Shown here: one piece after another, positions 23,749 to 36,260 of the stretch | Layout: every line of letters begins with the position of its first letter | How positions within the stretch are numbered: the stretch's first letter is position 1 | From: Perca fluviatilis | Taxonomy: Eukaryota > Chordata > Actinopteri > Perciformes > Percidae | Length of the DNA stretch: 64,000 bases | Direction: 5' to 3' | Assembly (NCBI RefSeq): GCF_010015445.1 | Contig: NC_053134.1 | Span: forward strand, 4,777,136 to 4,841,135 | Translations under genes and position numbers: made by a program | Notes under the pieces: generated by a model | Database searches by the model: none | Seen by the model: the letters and a program-made list of their open reading frames with translations, nothing else | What the model was told of the DNA's origin: nothing

Positions 23749-24965
23749 CTAGACTGTCAGGCTGTATGATCACAAAGGAAGGCTGTGCTTCTCTTGCCTC
23801 AGCTCTGAAGTCCAACCCCTCCCACCTGAGAGAGCTGGACCTGAGCTACAATCATCCAGGAAAATCGGGAGGGAAGCTACTGAATGCTGGACTAAAGAAT
23901 CCAGATTGGAGACTGGAAACTCTCAAGTATGAACTGACAAGGACAAAAAAATTCTCTGTCATACTCATGCCTCGTCCACATATATATCTGTCATTAAAAA
24001 TGAATATTTTGGAAAACTCCTTCCAGGGTGAATATGTGAAAACTGACTTTTAAATAGGCCTTATAAAGAGTATTGGATCATGTTAAATAGGAATGTGAGT
24101 GAAATGTATGGAAACTACCATATTAAAAAAGGTAATGATGGTTAATTCTGTGTTCCTTCCTCTAGCCTCGACCATGGTGGAGAGCAAAGACTGAAAACTG
24201 GTCTGAAGAAATGTAAGTTTGCCATCGATTTCGAGTATTAGAACAGAACACCACACATTCATTTGTAATTTTACATTTCATAACTTAAAATACTAAAAGC
24301 CAGAAAGCTCAACAACAATTCCATTCAAATGGCAACTTACCACATCAGGTGTTAAATGATAAACTGTTGTCTTGTTTTGTCCATCAGACTTCTGTGAACT
24401 CACACTGGATCAAAACACAGCACACAGAAACCTCCAGCTGTCCGACAACTCCACAAAGGCGACGACCATTGAAGAGGAGCAGCGGCGGTGTCACGACCCA
24501 AATAGATTTGACTGCTGGCTCCAGGTGATGTGTGGCACTGGTCTGACTGGTCGCTGTTACTGGGAGGTCGAGTGGGAAGGCAAGGTTTATATAGCAGTGA
24601 CATATGAAGGAATAAGGCGGAAAGGAGAGGGAGCTGACGGCTGTCTTGGAGCCAATGATCAATCATGGATGCTGCTCTGTGACGATGATGGAAGTTACTC
24701 TGTCCGGCATGAAGACAGATCTACACCTATTCGTCCCCCGCCGTCTTTGGCGTCAAACAGAGTTGCAGTGTTTCTGGACTATTGTGCTGGCACTCTGACC
24801 TTCTCCAAAGTGACCTCTGACACACTGATCCCCCTCCACACCTTCCACTCCACATTCACTGAGCCTCTTTACCCTGCGTTTGGCTTTGGCTTTGGGAATG
24901 GATTTGGAAGCTTCGGTTCCTCAGTGTCCTTATGCGAGTTGGAAGACAGCGCCTCCTGCTGTTGA
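20162..24965 (+). CDS. Fish NLR receptor: PYD-FISNA-NACHT-LRR-B30.2 (NLRC3/NLRP12-like)
   Basis: Seven exons: 20162-20432, 20700-20795, 21377-23246, 23336-23509, 23753-23926, 24166-24212, 24388-24965. All introns are GT-AG and exon ends are in phases 1,1,2,2,2,1. They join into 1069 codons without a stop. Exon 1 (residues 1-90) is a pyrin domain starting [15 protein letters not shown]; exon 2 is a short linker. Exon 3 holds the FISNA segment and NACHT ATPase, with Walker A GVAGIGKT at about 228-235, Walker [11 protein letters not shown] at about 316-325, and the winged-helix motif [14 protein letters not shown] near 548. Exons 4 and 5, each 174 nt, encode one LRR unit each. Exon 6 is the usual short pre-B30.2 exon, and exon 7 is PRY-SPRY ([17 protein letters not shown]). 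In the family these are cytosolic sensors that oligomerise through NACHT and signal through the pyrin domain. The ligand is unknown. The large, fast-evolving family prevents a one-to-one gene name. Confidence 0.93.
20992..21280. mobile_element. hAT MITE in NLR intron 2
   Basis: This 289-bp element has a left end TAGGGCTGTAACGGTTC and a right end GAACTGTTACACCGCTAGTA. It is flanked by a perfect 8-bp duplication GCAGGGAG (20984-20991 and 21281-21288). It is non-coding, and it lies 96 bp before the acceptor of the NACHT exon. Confidence 0.88.
23708..23746 (+). repeat. (TG)19 tract abutting the exon 5 splice acceptor of the NLR
   Basis: About 19 TG units run straight into TTTCTAG, the acceptor at 23751-23752. 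There is almost no other polypyrimidine tract. Confidence 0.9.
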
Positions 24966-25085
24966 GGGAAGACAGTCACTCACTCACTCTGTACAGGATC
25001 ACAAACAATGATTTTCAATGCACTTACAGAAACTATTTTGGTAGACTTGGTTTCAGGTATGATGGAAAACCCGTCCAAACCAGAA

Positions 25086-25091
25086 AATAAA
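25086..25091 (+). terminator. Polyadenylation signal AATAAA of the NLR gene
   Basis: A canonical AATAAA lies about 120 bp after the NLR stop codon (24963-24965). It is the first good signal in this orientation. Confidence 0.55.
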
Positions 25092-25136
25092 TTGTAGTCT
25101 CGTTCTTATGGGCAAGCCCTCTTATGTGTCATGTGT

Positions 25137-25440
25137 CAAGATTAAGATTCAAGATGAACTTTATTGTCCCACATCGTGGGAAATTTGTCTTGGGCACTTA
25201 ACCCATGCTACAGCCATAGTCTAACAAACAAACACAGACAGCATGTACAAACAGCAGATACTGTACAATACCATACAACAGACCGTACTATGGTCCTGAT
25301 GGTGTCTAAAACCCAACATGGTGTCATGCAATGCAATAGTTAAACATTACTCTAAATAATATAAATGAAAGAAATTAATATTTGCACATCAACAATGTAT
25401 TCATTAGAAAAATCTATAAAAATACGGATGTCAACAAATC
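25137..25440 (-). mobile_element. LINE 3' end fragment
   Basis: 'aagattcaagatgaacttta' followed by 'ttgtcccacatcgtgggaaa' resembles a fish LINE 3' end in reverse orientation, with its tail towards the NLR gene. No coding part is left. Confidence 0.5.
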
Positions 25441-26084
25441 CACTTACAGCGATGAAGGCCACGTGATACGTTTAAAAGCTCCAGACAAAGCTTATCAGTG
25501 GACATTGAGTTGACTTTTAAATGAATGACTGTTTCCGATGTCAACAATGAACTTCACAAGTGTTAGCGATTAAGCCAACAAGGATGAAAAGTTCTTAAAT
25601 ATGTCATGGGTGAAATCATAACAGCTACAGAGCTTGCAACTGAGAGAAGTCCATCTGCTGATGAAGACTAGCATGTCCACTCCGCTCTGCATCGACCAAT
25701 GTGCTTGCTGTTTTTATTAATATATTTTTTTAAACAAATACAATTATAATAAACCGATGTCTGCAGCTCAACTTGTGACCTTTGAGATAAAATGTGTTGA
25801 ATTATGTGGTGAAACTCTGCTTCTTGTTCAATACGAATGTATCTTATGGACCAAAGTGATGACGATTTTGAAACTCAGCCGCTCTTTGTGGTTAGGTTAA
25901 GCCCTAAAAGGGGGGATGAAGGGGGGCTTCCATAATACTAGTTCTGGAGGCCTGGGTAATACAGCTCGATTTCAGCTGGGAGACCTGATTATTTGTGCGT
26001 GTAAACCTTTACCGGGTTTAAAAAGGCTTTATTAAATGTGTGAAAGCCTCATGCACATTTACTTTGCTGCTGAAGCCACAGCTG

Positions 26085-26088
<4 letters not shown>
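25441..26088. other. No gene seen
   Basis: Nothing recognisable. Confidence 0.4.
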
Positions 26089-26136
<48 letters not shown>

Positions 26137-26323
26137 CCTGCGCTAGTAATCCAAACTACAGAGAGCTACTGGTGTGTGTCTGTCTTATTACCTGTGTCTA
26201 TTTGTGTGTGTATGTGTGTGTGTGTGTGTGTCAGAGTGTGTGTGTGTGAGCTCTAGGGTAAATAGCGTCTAATTTGTACTGTGACTCTGCTGCCTTCAAT
26301 TCTATTTTCTCTCAATGTCACAC

Positions 26324-26365
<42 letters not shown>

Positions 26366-26400
26366 TGTGTGTGTCTGTGTGCGTGCGTGCATGCAGTGTG
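26089..26400. repeat. Cluster of CA/TG microsatellites
   Basis: (CA)n at 26089-26135, interrupted TG at 26210-26250, and (TG)n at 26326-26363 followed by degenerate TGTC/TGCG units. Confidence 0.9.
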
Positions 26401-27189
<789 letters not shown>

Positions 27190-27295
27190 AGGATGTGAAT
27201 CAGAGCAGGGAAATGTTGAAGCAGCAGACACTCGTCTGTCGAGGAGAGAATAAAATAAATCGCTTCACCGAACAGAGAAAACTGAAAAAGGTACA

Positions 27296-27300
<5 letters not shown>

Positions 27301-27340
<40 letters not shown>

Positions 27341-27355
27341 AGAGAGAGAGAGAGA
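27301..27355. repeat. (GA)n microsatellite
   Basis: GA units with a short GGGG interruption near 27338. Confidence 0.9.
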
Positions 27356-27569
27356 CACACACAGATAGACAGATAGGCAGAGACAGCATGCAAAACCATG
27401 TTCTATTGTGTCCTTTACTGTGTTGTTAACGTGTCTGTGGAGAGTGTCAGCTGTGATGATGGTGAGGCAGGAAGCGTTGACAGCCTCTCTCCATCTCCAG
27501 CAGCACTTTAGAGATTAAATTAAACTGCCAAATGTTGCTGAAAAAGATGCAAAAAAGGGTGGAGGTGAG

Positions 27570-28421
27570 GATACCAGTGGTGGAGGAAGAATCCACATCC
27601 TTAAGTCAAAGTAGTCGAAGCAGTAAAATGTCCCCTGTGACTGGCCTTCATGGACCTGTATCGCTTCCCTGCTGCCCTCTGGGACGCGATACAGGTCCAC
27701 GAAGGGCCGCACATCCAGACTTTTTTATGTTATGTCATTGAGTATCTTGTCTTGTCCTGATGTGTGTTGAGGACCACAATGGAAATAAGTCTTGGACTTT
27801 ATTGTGTTTTTATCCTCGATTGTATTTGATGTCCTTTTGTCATGTGTAGGGCACTCTCTTACAATTAAATCAAATCAAATCAATATTTTCATATTATCAG
27901 TGTCTTTTGCCTTTATAAGGGTACTGTCATTTTATTTGTGTACCACTGAGGGTGGGATGCGGAAAAATGTCGTTGGACAGTTGCTATCCAATGACAATAA
28001 AACGTATTCTATTTTATTCTACTATTATTAGATTATTATTCCTCATGCATTCATATAAAAGCAGGATTTTACTGTTGGAGTTGGTTCAGCTGCAGCTCAG
28101 TTTGAATTATTAACGTGTGATTGTTTTCATCATAGATTCATCCGCTGATTATTTTCTCCGTTAATCGATTGATTGACTGTTTGGTTTGTAAAAATAGTTA
28201 AAATAGTGAGAATCACAATTACCCAGAATCCAAAGTGACACCTTCACAGTGTTTGTTTTGTCCAACCAACAGTCCAGACCTCAATGTTATTACTAACACA
28301 TTAACATTATTAAGATTATTAAAAAGGAAAAGCAGCAATTCCTTCATATCTATGAAGCTGGAACCAGGAAATATTTGACATTTTTGCTTAAATTCTTTTT
28401 TTGAAAAAAATAGTTGCCAAT

Positions 28422-28467
<46 letters not shown>

Positions 28468-28620
28468 TTTCAATCGTGGATGGACTAATCTTTTCAGTAC
28501 TTTTAGATTTTCATACATTGTTTGTGCAAAAATCTGAATTTGTAAAGTGAGTAAAGCTGTCAGATAAATGTAGCAGAGTTAAAATGTAAAATATATTACA
28601 AATATATATTACATTCCACC
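27570..28620 (+). repeat. Dispersed teleost repeat, copy 3, split by LINE insertions
   Basis: 'ccagtggtggaggaagaatc' at about 27577 and 'aagctgtcagataaatgtag' near 28555 match the two ends of the repeat at 4262-4790. About 400 bp of LINE-like sequence (27618-28010) lies between. A degraded hAT-like block (28120-28260, 'ccgttaatcgattgattgac') and a (TA)n tract (28430-28462) also occur inside. Confidence 0.5.
27618..28010 (+). mobile_element. Two LINE 3' ends, one apparently inside the other
   Basis: 27728-27885 is nearly the same as 49172-49328: both run from 'tgttatgtcattgagtatct' to an (AATCA)n tail. It is followed by 'ccaatgacaataaaacg' and a (TTCTA)n tail, the 3' end of a different LINE. 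A perfect 13-bp inverted repeat, GGACCTGTATCGC and its complement, lies at 27653-27702. Confidence 0.6.
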
Positions 28621-29007
28621 ACTAGAGGACACAAAAAAAAAAAAATATCTTTTTACGAGCTTATTCTTCAACACGATCTGTTGTTGTACACTACGGCTGA
28701 AACATGAACACGCTGTAACTGGCTGTTGTCACATTACGCTGAGTGTGTTCATCAGTTTGCGACGGATCATTAATATTCATATTTGCTTTTGTGGAAAACA
28801 GCAGCTAAATTGATGATGAATTCTGTCGAGTAGCAGCAGACGAACGCTTCAAGGTTTTATTAAAAATTCTGCCGGATTCTACAAGAAAAAAGATTCAACT
28901 CCCCTGATCGGTTTGTTAAAAGTCACAAAAAGTTTCACTAAAGATGTTAAAATGTGCCGCCAACGTTCCTCCGTTTTTTAATAGGTCTCTTTTTATACAA
29001 TGTGTCA
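28621..29007. other. No gene seen
   Basis: Nothing recognisable before the foldback element starts at 29008. Confidence 0.4.
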
Positions 29008-30079
29008 ATGCAACAGATTCTCACTCCCATCTCGTAAAATACGGACGCTTGGTCAGCTGCCTTTGTTGTCGCTAAAAGTCTCCTTTAGCGTCATATAACG
29101 CGCTTTATCTAAACGCGCTTGGTCGGGACTATTGGCGTCCCTTTTGACGCGGTTATGTTTAGGAAAAGTTCGTGGGCGGGCTTACGTTTCCGTGACACGT
29201 GGGAAAAACGGAACGGTTAAAGAAGAACGCGACTTTAGGAAACGTGACATGCGGGACCAGAGGTGTCAAGTAACGAAGTACAAATACTTTGTTACCTTAC
29301 TTAAGTAGAAAGTTTGGGTATCTATACTTTACTGGAGTAATTATTTTACAACAGACTTTTTACATCTACTCCTTACATTTACACGCAATTGTCTGTACTT
29401 GCTACTCCTTACCTTTTAAAAATAGCCTCGTTACTCTTATTTCAGTTCAGCTTGTTTTCATTCCAGCTTGTCATCGTTAAAAAAACAAAAAACCTCTATC
29501 CAGATAAATCGCGCCATCCGGATAGAGTGAATTTGATTGTGTATAAAGTATAAACATATACCATTCCAACGCGATCCATCGCACCTGCACATGACACAAA
29601 TCACGTCACACTCCAGCAAGGAAATAGCAGACGTATGTAACAGAGCCCGTCTACCTTGTTGTAAATTCTCCGTATGTAGCTTAGTACGAAGATGTCCGTG
29701 GCAGAGATTCAAGAGAACTCGAGCGAAATGTCCCAGCCGAGCACCAGCGAGCAGGTTGGTAGCCAGGAAGACCAGCGAACCCTTCTACATCCCTAGACAC
29801 AAAACCCTGGTCTCCTGGGTGAAAGTCCTGTGCTTGACCCATCCACCCCCACCCAACCAACCTCCCTACTCGGAATTTCGGCCTTATATACTACTCGCTA
29901 CCGTAGTCGCTCTTAAGCCCGAGACACACCAAGCCGATAATTGTTTAGTTTAGTTTATTTATTTAGAGAAACAGGGACAGCGTACAATAAACATGGGGGA
30001 GAGTGAAATTTACATTGACCAAATAAATAAAATATAAAAAAGGTCATATTCACACCTTTACTCAGATCTACTCTTATAG

Positions 30080-30960
30080 ACCTCAGCACACACACTAACA
30101 TATATCCGGGCACATGTGGGTACCTCAGAACACACACTAACATATATCCGGTCACATGTGGGTACCTCAGAACACACAATTACATATATCCGGTCACATG
30201 TGGGTACCTCAGAACACACAATTACATATATCCGGTCACATATGGGTACCTCAGAACACACACTAACATATATCCAGTCACATGTGGGTACCTCAGAACA
30301 CACAATTACATATATCCGGTCACATATGGGTACCTCAGAACACACACTAACATATATCCGGTCACATGTGGGTACCTCAGAACACACACTAACATATATC
30401 CGGTCACATGTGGGTACCTCAGAACACACAATTACATATATCCGGTCACATGTGGGTACCTCAGAACACACAATTACATATATCTGGTCACATATGGGTA
30501 CCTCAGAACACACACTAACATATATCCAGTCACATGTGGGTACCTCAGAACACACAATTACATATATCCGGTCACATATGGGTACCTCAGAACACACACT
30601 AACATATATCCGGTCACATGTGGGTACCTCAGAACACACACTAACATATATCCGGTCACATGTGGGTACCTCAGAACACACAATTACATATATCCGGTCA
30701 CATGTGGGTACCTCAGAACACACAATTACATATATCTGGTCACATATGGGTACCTCAGAACACACACTAACATATATCCGGTCACATGTGGGTACCTCAG
30801 AACACACACTAACATATATCCGGTCACATGTGGGTACCTCATAACACACACTTACATATATCCGGTCACATGTGGGTACCTCAGAACACACAATTACATA
30901 TATCCGGTCTCATATGGGTACCTCAGAACACACACTTACATATATCCGGTCACATGTGTG
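30080..30960. repeat. 42-bp minisatellite, about 21 copies, with higher-order structure
   Basis: The unit contains GGTACCTCAGAACACACA then CATATATCCGGTCACATGTG. The period is 42 bp (14 codons), so both strands stay open over 240-277 codons; these are not genes. Units vary at three places (CTAACA or ATTACA; CCGGTC, CCAGTC or CTGGTC; TGTGGG or TATGGG) in an order that repeats every six units. Confidence 0.95.
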
Positions 30961-31309
30961 TACAAATTTGATTTGACAAAAGCCATTTCTTTGCCTGACT
31001 TGCAAACGTGTAAGAGTTTGTGCTTCTTATCAGCTCTGTAGGCAACATATTCCACTGACGAGCGGCCACACAAGAAAAAGCATTCATTCCAAATGTTGTC
31101 CTGCGTTTAGGAATCCTGCATTCACCTCGCACTGTAGATCTAGTTGCACGAGCCGTTATTTCAGAGCCCAAAGATATGAATTCTTTTAGTGGAGGAGCAG
31201 TGGTGTCATAGAGGATTTTGGGCCGTTGGACAGTCTGGCGAGGTCGGTGACTCGAGTCTGTTCGGTGTGTCCCGTGTCGTCGTCCGTCCGAGGGGCTGTC
31301 GGCGTTCAT
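30950..31309 (-). pseudogene. LINE ORF2 C-terminal fragment
   Basis: This 119-codon open frame ends with the stretch after the reverse transcriptase domain that is typical of fish L2/Rex-like LINEs: GECRIPKRRTTFGMNAFSC, AARQWNMLPTELI and FASQAKKWLLSNQ. The stop codon TGA lies inside the first unit of the 42-bp array. The catalytic reverse transcriptase domain is missing through 5' truncation. Confidence 0.75.
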
Positions 31310-32039
31310 TTTGGCCGACCTGACGTGTTCAGTCGCCGGCAGGGCAGTCGGGACTCACCCGGAAATGGCGAGCGGAATGAGCGTGACTAGAGTCTCTCAA
31401 AATCTGACGAAAATCTTTTAAACTGACCTTTGTTGATCTGAAATGAAGACAGATTCAGCAACTGCACGGCCTATTTCTCGCTTAAAATGTTTCCAGAAAC
31501 ATGTTTCAGTGAACTATTTTAGTATAATATGAGATCGTATTCTGAACGAGCCGCCATGACAGTCTGGCTTTGAATTTCCGGAGAAAACAAACCCACGTGA
31601 CGTGTTCGTCCAATCAGCTGCCGGTTTTCATTTCTTGGGCAACAATAAAGAGTAGCGCCGCCTGCTGCTATGGAGACATATTACGTTTCTCAAGTCGGTG
31701 TCGCCTCAGTGTGTCCCGGAGCAGTTTTTTTGGACCTGGGGGACCCGACTGATCATCTTGACTGGCTTTTCTGTTGACGGTCGGCCGTCTGGTTGGTGTG
31801 TCTCGGCTATTAGTGTTACGTCATCTTCAAACCCCGCGTAGCTGCTGCTCTCCCACGGTACGTTCTACAAACACGCTGAAGGGCGCTTTTTTTCGTCGCT
31901 TCAGACGCTGACAGCAACTGTCCAAACATCCGTATTTTACGAGTTCGGAGTGCGAACGGGTTGGTCAATGTGTCAGAAGTGAATATTCAGGTAAAATATG
32001 AGTTAAGTTAACTATTAACGCTTCAAATACATGTTCAAC

Positions 32040-32960
<921 letters not shown>

Positions 32961-34190
32961 AATGTGTCAAAACTTATGAGAATTTAGCATATTTCTATAG
33001 GTTTTAAAGGTGCATAATGTGCCCTTTTTAAAATATATGAGTTTGTGTTCAGTCCCTCACATGGCAGCATGTATTCACTAAATTTAGTTACAAGAAGTAA
33101 AGTAAATTTACTCTCTCTCTGTCACCTCGTCTTTCCTATAAATAAATGTGTATAAAAGTGTGAATGTGTTTGTGAGTGTGTGTGTGTGTGTGTGTGCGCG
33201 TGTGTATGTGATTGAACATAATTGGCTCCTGCAGGAATTCAACACTTGGGTCGATTTTCTGCAAAATTCACAACTTGGCAGGAATCACTGAATAACCGAC
33301 CAATCAGCACGTTTTATTTCCCACTAACGCGGATCGTTACGAAGACAGACAGACAGACAGACTGACAGACAGACAGACTCTCCCTCTGATTAATGTCTAA
33401 TCGTGTGGGCGAGAGAGCAAAGTTTTCTGCTTCATTAGCAGGTCGTTCCGGTTTGTCCAGTAATTAAAAATCAATTAGCCACGCCCCTCTTGTCATCTGG
33501 GTCGTGTGATTGGTCCAGCAAGAAGTCGTTAGCGGTGTTAATATCAGTCTAATTAAGGGAGGTCAGACTGTAATGAGAAGATCCATCAAAGTTTTTAGTT
33601 CTCTCAGCCAATCGGATTCTCCGGCTGACTCAGTCCCTTCTCACATTAGAACGTTGCCACCAATCACAGAGCAGATCCATCACTGTAATGAACACTGCTG
33701 GTTGTGTGTTTGTGAATGTGGGTGTGTGTCATTTCACGGATGTGATTGGTCGCTTTTCTTTTGAGCTTCCACTGCAGCTTCAGTTCATATGTCACACATA
33801 AAACTAGCAGGACAATGCGCGCGCGCACGCCCACACACACCCACACACCCACACCCACACACACGTTAGAGGCTGTGGAGAGGAAACATTTATTCAATAT
33901 TTCATTACCTTCTCATTTGAGGCAAGAGACTCATTTATTCTCATCAAGAGAGCGAGAGAAAAACAGGATATTGTGTATTAACTCCATCAGTGTAATGATG
34001 TGGAGCTTTTATATAAAGTTTATAATAAAAAGGCTGTGTGTGTTTGTGTGTGAGTGTGTGCGTGCGTGTGACGGCAAAGTCTGTCTGAGTAACACGTATG
34101 GAGATCTCCCAGCAGCCACTGGGGGACGCTGTGCGCCTGTCCATCAACACAAACGGCTTCCTGTTCAGATTCTTATCCGTCAGCTTAGAC
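32961..34190. other. No gene seen; short microsatellites
   Basis: It holds short GT tracts near 33176 and 34037, a (GACA)n tract at 33343-33380 and a CACACC stretch at 33825-33862. A 339-codon ORF from 33746 arises mainly from the pyrimidine tract that follows and is not a gene. Confidence 0.5.
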
Positions 34191-34192
34191 CA

Positions 34193-34850
34193 AAGTGTGT
34201 CCTACTTCCTGGCCTCCCTCCTTGTCTTCTTTCTTTCTCTTCTCTGCCTGATTTCCCCACCAATACTCTACATCCTATTTCCTTCTTTCCTCCTCCTTCT
34301 CTTGTTTCCTTATCTACTCCCTTTCTTGCTTATCTATGTCTTTTTTTTTTTTTTTTTTTACTTCCTCCTTTTTTTTTCCTGTTCCTTTATTTCTGTTTCT
34401 TTTTGCTTTTCTTCCATCCTTTTCTTCACTCCTCCTTTATTCTCTATTTACTTATCTTTGACGCATTTTCTATTTCCTCAATTGATTCTATTTCCTGTAT
34501 TCTCGCCTATCATTTTACCTTCTCTTTATCAACTACTCCTTTTTATTCTCCATTTATTTATCCTTCACACTTTCTCTTTTATTTAATATGTATCTTCTCC
34601 TCACCTTTTTTTAATTTCCTACGCTTCCATCCCCTCCTCGTCCTCACTCTCATTTACATCTCTACCTCTCTCTTCGCTAATATTCCTCTCTACTTTTCCT
34701 CCTTTCCATACCTACTTCTCCATTTCCCCATTTCCTTCACTTCTACTTTCTCACTTCCTTTTTAACCTTCTCATTTCCTTCATTACTTCATCCTTTTCTC
34801 CCTTCCTTTCTTTCCATCCCTGCCCTCCTCCTCTTCTTTATGACACAGGA
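34193..34850 (+). repeat. Polypyrimidine block
   Basis: About 650 bp is made almost wholly of C and T, with scattered A. It shares 'ttatctactccctttcttgc' and neighbouring words with 38715-39265, so the blocks look related. Confidence 0.8.
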
Positions 34851-35685
34851 CCAGATCTGAGATCATTTCTCAGACTCTCCTTCTTTGCTCCTCACTTTCT
34901 GTCCAGATTGAAAATCTGACTTCCAGCTGATAAATGGATGGGTCTGAACAGATGGGTGGCCTAGTTTCAGCCTCTCTCCTCCTTCTATCGATCCCTCCGT
35001 CCCTCTATCAATAACCCATCATGCATCCATTAGTCTTTGTGAAACAGAACCTGTAGGAGGAGGAGGAGAAGAAGGATGGAGACACGGTAAAGAACGCTGA
35101 AGCTCTGCTATGGGTTTTCTTAAATACTTTCTTCTAATTAAAAATTATGGAAAACAGGAATTGTCTCGACTTGGGAGGAATTTAAGTGCTGTTGAAGCAT
35201 GAATCCTTGCACTCCTCACTGCTTCACCAACTTCTAGACATGATGAAAATGCATTATTCAAAGAAGCTGAACTCCTCAGTGGGAAGTCACAGTTGGAAAA
35301 ACTGATGATATTCAGAAACTAACTTTTCAGGGTCTGATTCAGGATCGGATACGGCTGAAAGTCTGCTGTGTCCCAATACCATACTACATACTCAACCTAC
35401 CCTCGTACAACGGTTCGTATGATATCTTACAAAAAGTTAGGCACAATTTTCGTGGCGTTATCTTCTGAATGTCCAGCAACACAAGCGGTCAGTGCGCTGG
35501 CACAGACCCTGCAGTGCAGAAACTTGTTATAGGCAACAAAACTACTTGGTTAGGTTCAGGAAAAGATCGTGGTTTGCGTTAAAATAAGTTTATTACGTAA
35601 CTTAAGTATGTGGTGTCAGTTTACGGTGCAGTAGGTAAGACTTATAAAACTAAGTTTCTGTCATATTTGCTGAAAGTGACCCTAT
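34851..35685. other. No gene seen
   Basis: Contains 'ggttaggttcaggaaaagat' near 35550, a motif also found near 17795 ('gggttaggtttaggaaaaga'), so a diverged dispersed repeat is likely. Confidence 0.4.
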
Positions 35686-36087
35686 GTTCCAGTCAGTGGC
35701 GGTTTTTGGCACGGGCGAACCGGGCAGCTGCCAGGGCGAACCGGGCAGCCGCCCGGGGCGGCATTTTTTCATGTCACATGGGGGGCGGCACGAGAACTTA
35801 AAAAAAAATAAAAATAAATCCTCTGCGCTGCAAAGCGTTTTTCTGTTTTCTATAATTTCACTGTGTTGGGAATTGGCAGATCAGCGCCCCCAGCAGCTGC
35901 AGGCGCCCTGCTTGCTGAGAGAGGTCAACACCCCCCACTTTCACAATGAAATGGACTAGTCCGTAACAGTGCGCTGCGTTGCGAAAGATAAACACCAAGT
36001 GACAGGAGAAATGGGAAGTACACAGAGACGGAGGAAGACCAAGACGAGTCTAAAACTTTCTTTTATGTCAATGGTCTAAAACCCAAA

Positions 36088-36260
36088 ATGAAACAAAGGT
36101 ACCCAAGCGGCTCAAATAAAAGAGAAAAGCGAAAAGACATGTTTTCGGCAGTAGCAGGACCTCCATCAGCTCCCGTGGCCGATGATAGTGGTGTCGGCAG
36201 CAGTGGCATATGCACAGTGGGGAGGAGACTCAGGAGGAGAGGGACAGAGATGAGGGAGTG
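36088..36260 (+). pseudogene. hAT transposase N-terminus
   Basis: From the ATG at 36088 the frame reads MKQRYPSGSNKREKRKDMF, the usual start of fish hAT transposases before a zinc finger. It continues with a proline- and glycine-rich stretch and then stops. The zinc finger and catalytic core do not follow. Confidence 0.6.

Larger units (their letters stand above)
29941..31309 (-). mobile_element. LINE, 5'-truncated, with a minisatellite in its 3' UTR
   Basis: Read on the minus strand, it begins with the end of the ORF2 protein (31309-30950). It continues into a 42-bp tandem array (30960-30080), then a short unique 3' UTR, and ends in an (AAACTAA)-type tail at 29941-29960. It is a standard 5'-truncated non-LTR retrotransposon, apart from the expanded array. 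Confidence 0.75.
29916..31809. mobile_element. MITE with CGAGACACACCAA ends (Harbinger-like?), split by a LINE
   Basis: The left end AGCCCGAGACACACCAAGCC and the right end GGTTGGTGTGTCTCGGCT are inverted, with TTA on each side. Inner blocks 'ggccgacc' at 31314 and 'ggtcggcc' at 31779 are also inverted. A LINE sits between 29941 and about 31309. A TTA duplication would fit PIF/Harbinger; this assignment is tentative. Confidence 0.55.
29008..31965. mobile_element. Large foldback-type element, outer shell of a four-level nest
   Basis: The termini are inverted: the left reads TTCTCACTCCCATCTCGTAA then AATACGGA, and the right TCCGTATTTTACGAGTTCGG then AGTGCGAA. A perfect 10-bp direct repeat CAATGTGTCA flanks the element (28998-29007 and 31966-31975). 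Related ends occur at 58917-59422, near 61360-61400 and at 63208-63300. Its interior holds the elements listed next plus a fragment of other repeats (29270-29450). It has no transposase. Confidence 0.7.

Noticed and set aside
30058..30891. 277- and 242-codon ORFs on both strands as repeat proteins
   Set aside because: They are translations of a 42-bp tandem repeat whose period is a multiple of three. Both strands are open at once and the array sits in a LINE 3' UTR.
33746..34765. 339-codon ORF (+)
   Set aside because: It is mostly Phe/Leu/Ser/Pro from a polypyrimidine tract, with no domain and frames open in several phases.
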